Assembly: GCA_937959065.1 (NCBI GenBank)
Contig: CALGOI010000016.1
Coordinates: 1-15,472, forward strand
Direction: 5' to 3'
DNA length: 15,472 bases
From: an uncultured Ignavibacteriota bacterium
GTDB taxonomy: Bacteria > Bacteroidota > Ignavibacteria > Tepidaquicellales > Tepidaquicellaceae
Position numbers and translations under genes: made by a program. Within the stretch, counting starts at the first letter, position 1. The number at the start of each line of letters is the position of its first letter. Below the pieces are notes generated by a model that ran no database searches, was not told where the DNA came from, and saw nothing but the letters and a program-made list of their open reading frames with translations. Of the stretch, positions 1 through 6,300 are shown one piece after another.

Positions 1-528
1 GTTGTTTTCGTATGATATTATTATGCAGCCGAGTGAGCTGTTCCAGAATCTCCCCGCGTCGTGAACATTTATCCCGAAGAAACCGGTGTCGTATTTTACT
101 AGATTGCCTTTGTTCTCGGAACGTGCTACCCGGACAGGGTTTGCATCCTGTCCAAGGGCAGTTCGTCCGCGCACCCAGTTGTGAGGTCTTACATGATATG
201 ATTCGTACGCCCCCTCACAGAGGTGCGCCCTTCCCCGCTTTAACCTGGTGTAGTCACGAAGCGTGATCGGCGCGCAAGGATCAGTCGTGCATGGAAATTC
301 GTATAAGCGGTAACAGTCATCCGGTCTGTTCTCGAAAACCATTAGCTTATCGTTATTCCTTACCTTATTATTAAAGTCTAGTTCTTCGTTATTCCTGACG
401 GCAATTACATTGATAGTCCCTTCCTTCTCATTCCATTGCGGGTTGCCGTATATTGGAAGTTCCTCTTTTTTGCAATGTTCAATAAAGCGGGCAGTAATGT
501 CCTGCCAGGTCTTATATTTGCTGGGCAT
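1..528 (-). CDS. Phage peptidoglycan-active protein, L,D-transpeptidase-like (partial, 3' end outside window)
   Basis: An open frame of 176 codons runs from ATG at 528 to the window edge without a stop, so the C-terminus is missing. The C-terminal part reads GFFGINVHDAGR followed by NSSLGCIII. A His in a GI(N)(I/V)H motif followed closely by Ser-x-Gly-Cys is the usual catalytic layout of L,D-transpeptidase-like domains, and Bacteroidota phages carry related proteins with a preceding segment like the LCEGAYESYHV...ALGQDANPVRVAR seen here. The likely role is cutting or remodelling host peptidoglycan during lysis, which fits the small membrane protein gene just upstream. The start is supported by TCTACTACCAC just before the ATG, a motif shared with other phage genes here. 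No signal peptide is seen. The assignment rests on motif recognition only. Confidence 0.65.
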   Translation of the reverse strand, partial: MPSKYKTWQDITARFIEHCKKEELPIYGNPQWNEKEGTINVIAVRNNEELDFNNKVRNNDKLMVFENRPDDCYRLYEFPCTTDPCAPITLRDYTRLKRGRAHLCEGAYESYHVRPHNWVRGRTALGQDANPVRVARSENKGNLVKYDTGFFGINVHDAGRFWNSSLGCIIISYENN

Positions 529-529
529 A

Positions 530-537
530 GTGGTAGT
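530..537 (-). promoter_or_regulatory. ACTACCAC start-proximal motif (copy 1)
   Basis: ACTACCAC on the minus strand lies one base before the ATG at 528. The longer string TCTACTACCAC is identical to the one before the gp37-like gene at 3047. Function unknown; see the finding on this motif. Confidence 0.5.
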
Positions 538-560
538 AGATTTAAATTTACAAATGTTTT

Positions 561-604
561 ACTTTGTCTCTTTTGTTACTTCTCTCTTTGTTACTTTGTC
601 TCTT
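561..604 (-). repeat. Short direct repeat at the end of the small membrane protein gene
   Basis: The 12-mer AAGAGACAAAGT (minus strand) occurs twice, at 593-604 and 561-572, 32 bases apart, with further GTAACAAA repeats between. The first copy encodes the last residues and overlaps the stop region of the upstream gene; the second lies in the spacer before the lysis gene. It looks like a local duplication with no evident function. Confidence 0.5.
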
Positions 605-773
605 CCAGTTTCTGAATTCTTATTTCGTGGTCGTGGTAGAGTTCGTTTAGTTTAGATATTTCGTTCTTCAGATCCTTCAATGCATCTTTTATCCCGGAGA
701 GCTTGTCATTTATCAGGTATCCGATTATAGCAAGCAGTGCTCCAATTAATATTGATATCATGTCATCGGGCAT
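591..773 (-). CDS. Small one-helix membrane protein with coiled coil, holin-like candidate
   Basis: This 60-residue protein has one hydrophobic segment at about residues 4-22 (ISILIGALLAIIGYLI) followed by a charged helix rich in Leu, Lys and Glu that should form a coiled coil (about 25-58). It starts 9 bases after the capsid gene stop and precedes the peptidoglycan-active gene, so it is probably co-transcribed with both. A short membrane protein next to a wall-degrading enzyme suggests a holin or lysis accessory role, but that is inferred from position. The layout resembles XhlA-type lysis proteins in reverse, since those place the coiled coil before the helix. No specific family is recognised. 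Confidence 0.6.
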   Translation of the reverse strand: MPDDMISILIGALLAIIGYLINDKLSGIKDALKDLKNEISKLNELYHDHEIRIQKLEETK

Positions 774-782
774 ATCATCTTA

Positions 783-1589
783 TTATGGTTTTGTTTTTAC
801 TACAGCGAATTTGCTGTTGAATAGTTTTGCTCCCGCGTGAGCTACCATATCGTGAACCCACTGAAGGTTGGTTGTATCCCAGGATGAATTCACTTCACCC
901 GCTCTGTTAAGAAGGAACGCAACACCGGGACCGTAGAACGCTGTTAACGAATACTGTCCGCCGACCTGCGCTACATTACCGGAAATAAACGTTCTGAAAC
1001 CGAGCACATAACCGATCTCACCTGACTCCAGGTAATTCGTATTGAATGTCATTGCGTCTCTGAGTTCGTCTATCGCGAAGAACTCATCTTCGATGTTAGC
1101 ATCGATTACGAGTACTCTTCCGCTTTTCGGAACTTTGTTCGTGTCCATTGATTTCTTGATTGCCAGGAGGTCTTCCCATGCGAGCGATGCTCCCGCGAAA
1201 TCACCCGCGTTAGTCGTCGTCTGCGCCTGTGTTACAACCAGGTTATCGAATTTCTCCTGTAGTACTAGTGATGCCGAATTAAGATATTCCCTTATTAATG
1301 AACCGGCTGATTCGAACTGCGCTAACAGCTCATCTGCCAGCGGTACCGCGTAACCTACAAGCGGTACGTTTACAAGGTTTGTGTCGCCCTTTGTCTTCTT
1401 CCTGTCGGAATCGACAAGAGGTGTCCCGGCTGTTTTTACTACGGGAACAGCCAGGTCGGGAACGTCCACCGAGCTTGCTCCCGGTCTTACCATCGAATCG
1501 AATGCCCTGTTCGCAAGCTGGAATATTCCCTGTGATTCTATCAGACGCGTTATTACGCTGTCTGCTACTAATGTTTTTGAAAATGCCAT
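783..1589 (-). CDS. Phage major capsid protein
   Basis: This 268-residue protein is read as the major head subunit. It begins with a helical N-terminus (MAFSKTLVADSVITRLIESQ), has an extended E-loop-like stretch (VDVPDLAVPVVKTAG...), a long central helix (DELLAQFESAGSLIREYLNSAS) and a C-terminal beta-rich region with GYVLGFRTFISGNV and FYGPGVAFLLNRAGEV, as expected for an HK97-fold coat protein without large insertions. Its place 19 bases after the protease/scaffold gene is the classic head-gene order and is the strongest support. It belongs to the leftward transcription unit that starts near 2560. The exact family (Mu gpT-like, P22-like or other HK97 branch) cannot be told by eye. Confidence 0.82.
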   Translation of the reverse strand: MAFSKTLVADSVITRLIESQGIFQLANRAFDSMVRPGASSVDVPDLAVPVVKTAGTPLVDSDRKKTKGDTNLVNVPLVGYAVPLADELLAQFESAGSLIREYLNSASLVLQEKFDNLVVTQAQTTTNAGDFAGASLAWEDLLAIKKSMDTNKVPKSGRVLVIDANIEDEFFAIDELRDAMTFNTNYLESGEIGYVLGFRTFISGNVAQVGGQYSLTAFYGPGVAFLLNRAGEVNSSWDTTNLQWVHDMVAHAGAKLFNSKFAVVKTKP

Positions 1590-1608
1590 ATGAATTTTAA
1601 AGTTTAAT

Positions 1609-2058
1609 TTAGTTTAACAGATCGCTTTCTTCTCTTAAGCTTCCGATCTCTTCCTCAGTAAGTAACCTCGAGTATTTACCCGGATCTTTCAGCACGTCGC
1701 TGTAAGTCAGTTTTGTGCCGTCGGGTTTTATAAATTTCCTGTTGTCACTGCCCAGGAAACCGCTCGTATTGATCTTGTTTTTAAAAAGTGATTTAGACGG
1801 AAGCTTATCGACGAACGCGATACACGCCTCGAGGTTCTCCTCCGCGAAAGTCCTGATTTCACTTTCCTGCGCGGGAACGATCTTTGATTCGGCGATCGCG
1901 AATTTTATCAGCATGTCAACTGCCGTTTTCCTGAACTCCCCGGCGCTTTCATTTATCGCGGTGAATTTCTTTCTGAGCTCATCAGCAATGTCGCCTTCGT
2001 CATAGTCATCTTTTAACTCGATGCCTATCTGACCCGCGAATGTAAGAATTTTCTCCAT
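1609..2058 (-). other. Possible internal in-frame start producing a free scaffold protein
   Basis: ATG at 2058 (codon 167 of the protease gene) would give a 149-residue product beginning MEKILTFAGQIGIEL, which matches the helical scaffold half. It is preceded by an A-rich stretch containing eight consecutive A residues (2063-2070, minus strand), the kind of context used as an initiation region in Bacteroidota. Mu makes its scaffold gpZ from inside gene I in this way. Here it is inferred from architecture. Confidence 0.45.
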
Positions 2059-2556
2059 TTGGTTTTTTTTATTTTGTTTTGAATTAGTCTTCTCTTTAAG
2101 TGTATAAAGAGTCTTGCCTGATACCATCTCCGGCTTGTAGTTCCTCTCAGGCGCGGTAAACTCAAGTGGGGCAAGCCCTGCCACTGCCGGACGGTTTGTA
2201 AGTGCGATCGCGACCAGGTAAAGCCTGCCCTTCAGCGGCTCGTAATTCAGCTTGCCAAACTCCACCGAGCACCGCCTGTACTTCTTTTCCTTTACCATTC
2301 CGATTAGATCATCATCCAGGTGTGAGAATGAAGCGTAGAGCTTGTTCTCTTCAGCGTGAAGAGACTCAACCCACCCGTATGCTTTTGGCTCTTCCGGTGT
2401 AACTGAACCCGGATGCCCTATCCATACCGGCGCTTCATATACAGACGGGTCGTATGACTCCGCGATCTGTTTTAAGTCTTCGGCAGTAACTGTGCCCTGG
2501 GGGTACCTGCCTGCCGTGAAGACGTGAAAATAATTTTTGTCTTTTAATTTTTTCAT
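1609..2556 (-). CDS. Mu-like phage head maturation protease with C-terminal scaffold
   Basis: The 315-residue product resembles the Mu gene I family. Residues 1 to about 135 form the protease: FHVFTAGRYPQG, then EAPVWIGHPG with candidate catalytic His48, then RRCSVEF with candidate Ser97, then LVAIALTNRPAV, a typical stretch in these prohead proteases. A Lys/Asn-rich linker (about 152-166) leads to a helical, charged C-terminal part (167-315) expected to act as internal scaffold. In Mu the scaffold is also made separately from an internal start; a similar start exists here at codon 167. The protease would cleave scaffold after capsid assembly. It is the first gene of the leftward unit, and its ATG lies only a few bases after the predicted transcription start. 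Confidence 0.85.
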   Translation of the reverse strand: MKKLKDKNYFHVFTAGRYPQGTVTAEDLKQIAESYDPSVYEAPVWIGHPGSVTPEEPKAYGWVESLHAEENKLYASFSHLDDDLIGMVKEKKYRRCSVEFGKLNYEPLKGRLYLVAIALTNRPAVAGLAPLEFTAPERNYKPEMVSGKTLYTLKEKTNSKQNKKNQMEKILTFAGQIGIELKDDYDEGDIADELRKKFTAINESAGEFRKTAVDMLIKFAIAESKIVPAQESEIRTFAEENLEACIAFVDKLPSKSLFKNKINTSGFLGSDNRKFIKPDGTKLTYSDVLKDPGKYSRLLTEEEIGSLREESDLLN

Positions 2557-2563
2557 AACGGTA

Positions 2564-2668
2564 CAAATTTAATAAAGAAGGGACATTAGAGTAAAGACCA
2601 AGAGGGTTATATACGTATGTATCCCCGATTGCCGAATATCTGTTAAAAAATTAGCTGGTTATTTTTGG
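2564..2668 (-). promoter_or_regulatory. Leftward phage promoter with palindromic operator
   Basis: On the minus strand a -7 box TAAATTTG (2571-2564) matches the Bacteroidota consensus TAnnTTTG and is followed by TACCGTT. A TTTA at 2595-2592, 20 bases upstream, is a weak match to the -33 TTTG. A TACGTA-centred palindrome (2603-2626, 9 of 12 pairs) lies about 43 bases upstream of the box, and CCAAAAATAA (2668-2659) lies 45 bases beyond its centre. All elements recur in mirror image at the rightward promoter. It should drive the protease, capsid and lysis genes. Confidence 0.65.
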
Positions 2669-2911
2669 GTGGTTTTTAGCTCAGGATGGGTTTAAAAGTG
2701 CAACTTGTGAAAAATTAACACAAGCAAAAATTTTTTATTAGAAGATGTATATTGAAAAATAGGCACTAAGACTAGCAATAATGTGAAACAAACTATGCAT
2801 GTATCCGGAGTCACTTATTAAAGAATACTCAGTTATTACTACAGGTCTGTAGAGTGTCAATGGTTTTTTTTAAAATTTACAAAGCTTGACCATTATTGTC
2901 CTGAAAAATAG
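2669..2911. other. AT-rich spacer between the divergent phage promoters
   Basis: No open frame of useful length is seen on either strand. A TCCTGA string occurs near both ends (2686-2681 on minus, 2899-2904 on plus) but at unequal distances from the two palindromes. No attachment site, tRNA or strong hairpin was recognised. Confidence 0.6.
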
Positions 2912-3015
2912 CCAAAAATAAATTTAATCGGAATAGATACTTATATGCCATTTGGGGATATATACGTATATAACCTCTTTTGATTTGATTTATACCTCAC
3001 CGGGTTTTAAATTTG
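2912..3015 (+). promoter_or_regulatory. Rightward phage promoter with palindromic operator
   Basis: TTTG at 2984-2987, a 20-base spacer and TAAATTTG at 3008-3015 fit the Bacteroidota -33/-7 promoter pattern; TACCGTTTATTAAAT follows, as in the mirror copy. A palindrome centred on CG at 2965/2966 (half sites GGGGATATATAC and GTATATAACCTC, 10 of 12 pairs) lies about 43 bases upstream of the box. CCAAAAATAA at 2912-2921 ends 44.5 bases from that centre, exactly as in the leftward promoter. It should drive the gp37-like, portal and following genes. Confidence 0.7.
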
Positions 3016-3038
3016 TACCGTTTATTAAATTAAAATCT

Positions 3039-3046
3039 ACTACCAC
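3039..3046 (+). promoter_or_regulatory. ACTACCAC start-proximal motif (copy 2)
   Basis: ACTACCAC directly touches the ATG at 3047, as part of TCTACTACCAC. It takes the place where a ribosome binding site would be expected, yet it is not complementary to the 16S anti-SD sequence. Confidence 0.5.
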
Positions 3047-3409
3047 ATGCAAGAACAGATCAGAGACCGGCTGATCGAAATTATCGATTCATCCGTTCCA
3101 AATCTTACCGGCAGTGTTGTCCGTTACAGGGGAGAATTCGAAAAGGATTCCGAATGGAACCCGGAATTTCCATCCTGTTTTGTCTTCCTTAAAGGATTCA
3201 CAAAGGATATAGAAGGCACATACGGAGAGACGCTAAAGAAAAGTTATTCTTTTACTATTTATGCAGCTGACCGTGATGACTGTGCCGCGCTGGCTGAACA
3301 GATATACAATTCTTTCGACGGGATACAAATAGAAACAGACGACCACTTCTATAATCTGAATGTACGGGCGGTTAAAATGCTCGGATTCTATGACAGTGTC
3401 GATGTTTAG
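3047..3409 (+). CDS. Mu gp37-like phage protein (DUF1834-type)
   Basis: The 120-residue protein has an N-terminal amphipathic helix (MQEQIRDRLIEIIDSSVPNL), a central beta region (PSCFVFLKGF, KSYSFTIYAADR) and a second helix (CAALAEQIYNSFDGIQIE). This helix-strand-helix pattern with an aligned 'ILA...DRD...A...IY' segment resembles Mu gp37-type proteins found next to the gp36-like protein, thought to be head-tail connector or tail-completion components. Here it is first in the rightward unit, ahead of the portal instead of after gp36. The start follows the ACTACCAC motif directly. Family assignment is by pattern and neighbourhood, with no catalytic residue to test it. Confidence 0.55.
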   Translation: MQEQIRDRLIEIIDSSVPNLTGSVVRYRGEFEKDSEWNPEFPSCFVFLKGFTKDIEGTYGETLKKSYSFTIYAADRDDCAALAEQIYNSFDGIQIETDDHFYNLNVRAVKMLGFYDSVDV

Positions 3410-3438
3410 ACAATCGAAATTTTAGTTAAATAATTAAA

Positions 3439-3446
3439 ACTACCAC
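3439..3446 (+). promoter_or_regulatory. ACTACCAC start-proximal motif (copy 3)
   Basis: ACTACCAC touches the portal gene ATG at 3447. Because the three other copies sit 0-5 bases before a start, this copy favours 3447 over the alternative ATG at 3459. Confidence 0.5.
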
Positions 3447-3467
3447 ATGGAATTTCACATGGAATTT
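3444..3467 (+). repeat. Tandem 12-base duplication containing two start codons
   Basis: CACATGGAATTT occurs twice in tandem, giving in-frame ATG codons at 3447 and 3459 and an MEFHMEF N-terminus. It appears to be a recent local duplication at the portal gene start. Confidence 0.75.
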
Positions 3468-4868
3468 ATTAACAAGATCCGCCGCTCGCTTTCCGATTCG
3501 CTTGTTAAGTTTGCCTTCAGCGGGAAGAAGGAAATGGAAAGCAAGGTTATCCGGCACAGCGGGTTTAAAAATGTATTCGGGCTTTACACGGAGGAGTTCG
3601 CCGGTCTGACTGCATACAATGTCAAGCATTACTTCGAGTCCGCCCGCAAAGGGCTTAACTTCTTCAAAGCTTCATTGTTCGAGGAAGTAAAACGGAAGGA
3701 TATCCAGATTGGCGGCGTATGCCAGTCACGTAAGCTGGGCATCACCGGCCGTCATAAGCTCAACCGTCCCGCAGACCTGGTTAAAGAAAGTGACAATGAG
3801 ATCAGGGATTTCGTCATCACTAACCTGTCAAAACTAAATCTCCCAGTTTTTATTTCCGATATTGTGGATGCGAGTATTACGGGTGTAAGTAATTTTGAGA
3901 TAAACTATGAAAACCTGGACGGCAGGCTATACCTTAAGAATGTCGTTAAGATACCTAATGAACTTATTTTATATGATGAGACTCTCGACAGATACGTTTA
4001 CCTGGCTGAAGAAGACAGGGACATTTTCAAATTGCGAAGTGTAATGACCGGCTTCGACGACCGGCTCGACCTTTCGCGCCTCAATACCATCGAACTCCCT
4101 GAGGAGAAAGTGCTCGAGGTTCACGCCCTCGACGGAAACGCAGGGAACGGGCTGATGAACGGATGTATCGATTCACTCATCTGGGCATTCTTTTTCAAAA
4201 GCTATCTCATTAAGGACCTGGCTACTTTCCTCGAACTCTTCGCGATACCCGCTATTATTGGCAAGTACGACCCGCTTATGAACAGGGAGGATAAGGTAAA
4301 ATTCGATAATGCGATACGTGACTTTGGTAACCACTTCCGGATGATCGTTAGTAAGGACGCCGAGATCGAGTTCGTCACCGATACTAATAAGGGCAGCTCG
4401 AGTGAGATATATCACCGCACTCGGGAATACTGGGATAAGAAGATCGCCATCAGGGTACTCGGACAGAACTTATCTACTGAAGTGGATACGGGCAGCTATG
4501 CAGCCGCGCAGGCGCACAGCATCATTCGGGAGGATTTCATCGTTTCCGATATGATACTATGTGAAACAGCGGTCAACTCTCTTATCAGGAAGCTGGTCGA
4601 TCTGAATTTCACCGGGGTCAGTGAATACCCGGTATTTGAGTTTCCCGAGACGAAGGGGCTCGATGAAAAAAAGAAGCTCGCTGAGATTTACGAATCACTG
4701 AGCGGGCTGGGGATTTCACCCGATAAAGATGAAATAACCCGTGAGCTGGGAATAAAAACCGCCGGAGACAGGGAGATCGTCGAACGGCTGAAGGAATTCT
4801 CCCGCTCTTACTCCTTCAACGGCGAAATGAAAGAATTCCTAGACAACATCTTAATTGAATCAGTATAG
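3447..4868 (+). CDS. Phage portal protein, Mu gp29-like (DUF935)
   Basis: The 473-residue protein matches the DUF935 portal family. Features seen are the early segment around LFEEVKRKDIQIGGV, the 'SITGVSNFEINYE' strand pair, PNELILYDE, a long central region with GLMNGCIDSLIWAFFFKSYLIKDLATFLELFAIP, and the signature near residues 335-355, LGQNLSTE followed by GSYAAAQAHS, which is very characteristic. The portal forms the dodecameric ring at the capsid vertex through which DNA enters and to which terminase and neck bind. Length is close to that of Mu gp29-like portals, so the gene appears intact. It sits 37 bases after the gp37-like gene. Two start codons are possible (3447 or 3459). Confidence 0.92.
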   Translation: MEFHMEFINKIRRSLSDSLVKFAFSGKKEMESKVIRHSGFKNVFGLYTEEFAGLTAYNVKHYFESARKGLNFFKASLFEEVKRKDIQIGGVCQSRKLGITGRHKLNRPADLVKESDNEIRDFVITNLSKLNLPVFISDIVDASITGVSNFEINYENLDGRLYLKNVVKIPNELILYDETLDRYVYLAEEDRDIFKLRSVMTGFDDRLDLSRLNTIELPEEKVLEVHALDGNAGNGLMNGCIDSLIWAFFFKSYLIKDLATFLELFAIPAIIGKYDPLMNREDKVKFDNAIRDFGNHFRMIVSKDAEIEFVTDTNKGSSSEIYHRTREYWDKKIAIRVLGQNLSTEVDTGSYAAAQAHSIIREDFIVSDMILCETAVNSLIRKLVDLNFTGVSEYPVFEFPETKGLDEKKKLAEIYESLSGLGISPDKDEITRELGIKTAGDREIVERLKEFSRSYSFNGEMKEFLDNILIESV

Positions 4869-4917
4869 AGAAAAATCAAAATTCATCATCCCCCATTTCA
4901 TCATATATGCATACACT

Positions 4918-4963
4918 CGTTCCCTCCGGAGGAGTCCTTCGGACAAACTCCGATTTGGGAACG
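4918..4963. repeat. Intergenic imperfect palindrome, REP-like
   Basis: Outer arms CGTTCCC (4918-4924) and GGGAACG (4957-4963) pair perfectly, inner arms CGGAG (4927-4931) and CTCCG (4948-4952) pair, and a GTCC-TTC-GGAC hairpin caps the structure. No T-run follows, so it is not a typical terminator. The arms recall the palindrome inside the terminase gene at 7599-7624, and the two may belong to one dispersed repeat family. Confidence 0.6.
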
Positions 4964-5014
4964 TAAAAATAGGAATGACAAATACTTTACGAACTTTATA
5001 AACTTTACAAACTA

Positions 5015-5431
5015 ATGTACTCAACACAGGACGACATACTAAAACGCATCAGGAAACGCGAACTAGATAAGCTCATAGACAGCACTGAAGGCGAACCGGG
5101 CTCAGCCGATATACTCAACGAAGCCATCGCCGCCGCGGACAGCATAATCGACGGCTACCTTAAAAATGCAGTGAAGACTCTGCCGATGGAAGATCCGCCT
5201 GAAGCCATCGTGGACTGTTCCGCTAACATCGCGATTTTCATCCTCCATTCCAGGATTCAGTATCACAATATACCTCAGTTCTGGAAGGAGAGGTACGATA
5301 TCTGTATCTCGTATCTTCGGGATGTCTCAAAAGGACTCGCGAACCTCGACAAAGCGATAGATGAAGACGAACAGCAGGAAAGCATAAAAACATATTACAA
5401 CACAAACGTATTCAAGAGTGATATATATTGA
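5015..5431 (+). CDS. Mu gp36-like phage protein (DUF1320)
   Basis: The 138-residue protein follows the DUF1320 pattern: an N-terminal Y(S/A)T(Q)DDI helix, EPGSADILNEAIAAADSIIDGYL in the middle, then PPEAIVDCSANIAIFILHSR and a helix with RYDICISYLRDVSKGLANL. In Mu this gene (gp36) follows the capsid gene and its product is taken to be a head-tail connector or adaptor. The C-terminus carries an acidic tail (AIDEDEQQES). Here it lies downstream of the portal and far from the capsid gene. The preceding 146-base gap contains a palindrome. The start has no SD and no ACTACCAC motif; the region before it is an AT-rich ACTTTACAAACTA stretch. Confidence 0.75.
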   Translation: MYSTQDDILKRIRKRELDKLIDSTEGEPGSADILNEAIAAADSIIDGYLKNAVKTLPMEDPPEAIVDCSANIAIFILHSRIQYHNIPQFWKERYDICISYLRDVSKGLANLDKAIDEDEQQESIKTYYNTNVFKSDIY

Positions 5432-5580
5432 GCATTTGCTAATATTGCTGATTTTTATGAAATACCTAAGCTATATTAATTAAATAAATACATTGGTTTA
5501 ACTCGGAATCTTCATCAATGATTTACTGTTATTATTTGTATAGCGATATGTAACCACATTTTTATTTATGTAGTATAATG

Positions 5581-5644
5581 GTTGTACAACAATTATGTTG
5601 ACAGTTAAACGTCAAGTGTATATATTATAATCTAACTTTTGGAG
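5581..5644 (+). promoter_or_regulatory. E. coli-type sigma70 promoter, palindrome and SD before the protease cassette
   Basis: TTGACA at 5598-5603, a 17-base spacer and TATATT at 5621-5626 form a near-consensus sigma70 promoter; TATAAT also occurs just after. A perfect 10-base palindrome GTTGTACAAC (5581-5590) lies upstream and could be an operator. GGAG (5641-5644) lies 5 bases before the ATG at 5650. This style differs from the TAnnTTTG promoters of the phage genes. The rest of 5432-5580 is AT-rich with no gene seen. Confidence 0.6.
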
Positions 5645-5649
5645 TTTAT

Positions 5650-5859
5650 ATGGAAAAAAATAATAAAAAAATAGAACCTATAGATCTGACTAAAGTATTA
5701 GATGGTTATGAAGATAAGTGGGTAGTTATTGACAATGATTATTCTAAAATTTTAAAATCGGGTGATTCTCTTGATGAAATAAAGGATTTTGCAAGTCAGG
5801 GAATAATAATGCTTGTTCCAAATCCAAACTATGCATTTACTCCTTCCTTTTGTGAATGA
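5650..5859 (+). CDS. Small DUF5678-like protein
   Basis: The 69-residue protein contains 'YEDKWVVIDNDYSKILKSGDSLDEIKDFASQ' in two adjoining blocks (YEDKWVVIDND, then KILKSGDSLDEI), matching the short beta-hairpin-helix pattern of DUF5678, in which a W-V-x segment is followed by a Ser-Gly-x-[ST]-x-x-E helix. A proline-rich tail (VPNPNYAFTPSF) ends the protein. Its stop overlaps the start of the next gene as ATGA (5856-5859), so the two are translationally coupled. Function is unknown; coupling to an aspartic protease suggests a partner, substrate or regulator. It is strongly AT-rich compared with the portal and terminase genes, and it has its own promoter and SD, which suggests acquisition from elsewhere. 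Confidence 0.6.
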   Translation: MEKNNKKIEPIDLTKVLDGYEDKWVVIDNDYSKILKSGDSLDEIKDFASQGIIMLVPNPNYAFTPSFCE

Positions 5860-6272
5860 AATTTCAATATAAAAAGCAAAAAATAAATAATCCTTTTTAT
5901 TCTGTAAATCTAATTCCAAGTTTGCTTGTAGATGTAAACAAGGTTGGAACAAAAAAGGGATATCGAATTGAAGGGTTATTAGATTCTGGAGCAGATTATT
6001 GTGTTATAAATTCAGGATATGCTGAACTCTTAATTGACGTTCCCTACACTCAGGGGACATTAATGAAATCTAGAGGTGTAGAAGGAACTAAAGATGGAAT
6101 AGATTTATATTTTCATGAAATTGATATCGAGATAAAGGGATTAACAAAAATAACAACTCATGTAGGTTTTACAAATTCAAAGAATGTAAATTTTTTATTA
6201 GGAAGATTTGGCTTTTTTGACAGGTTGAAAGTTTACTTCAATCAACCAAAAGGATATTTTGATATTTCATAA
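5856..6272 (+). CDS. Retropepsin-like aspartic protease (clan AA)
   Basis: The 138-residue protein carries the retropepsin signature GLLDSGADYCVI at residues 40-51, with catalytic Asp43 in Asp-Ser-Gly, and the second hydrophobic-Gly element FLLGR at 113-117 followed by GFFDRLKVYF, common in bacterial clan AA proteases. One Asp-Ser-Gly per chain means it should act as a homodimer. There is no signal peptide or membrane segment, so it probably acts in the cytoplasm. It is translationally coupled to the DUF5678-like gene through an ATGA overlap. The pair interrupts the phage late genes between the gp36-like and small-terminase positions, is AT-rich, and is likely a cargo (moron) unit. The physiological substrate is unknown. 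It is unlikely to be the head maturation protease, which lies at 1609-2556. Confidence 0.75.
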   Translation: MKFQYKKQKINNPFYSVNLIPSLLVDVNKVGTKKGYRIEGLLDSGADYCVINSGYAELLIDVPYTQGTLMKSRGVEGTKDGIDLYFHEIDIEIKGLTKITTHVGFTNSKNVNFLLGRFGFFDRLKVYFNQPKGYFDIS

Positions 6273-6300
6273 GTATAATTAATAGTTTAATTTTTACCAA

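Noticed and set aside
12..266. Plus-strand open frame of 84 codons near the left edge, and another at 410-655
   Set aside because: Both lie opposite the minus-strand peptidoglycan-active gene (1-528), whose protein shows recognisable motifs; their own products are Ser/Arg/Cys-rich with no family pattern.
561..604. Repeat cluster as a CRISPR or regulatory array
   Set aside because: Only two 12-base copies with related filler; no regular spacer and repeat structure and no cas genes.
1042..1600. Plus-strand frames opposite the capsid gene
   Set aside because: Low-complexity Ser/Ala products mirror the capsid coding strand; gene order supports the minus-strand capsid gene.
2564..3015. Inverted repeats as an invertible DNA switch
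   Set aside because: The two arms match only in separated short blocks and have no long identical stretch as invertase sites require; no recombinase gene is in the window.
4869..5014. Portal-gp36 gap palindrome as a rho-independent terminator
   Set aside because: The hairpin is interrupted by bulges and is followed by GTAAAAATAGG with no T-run in the plus direction.
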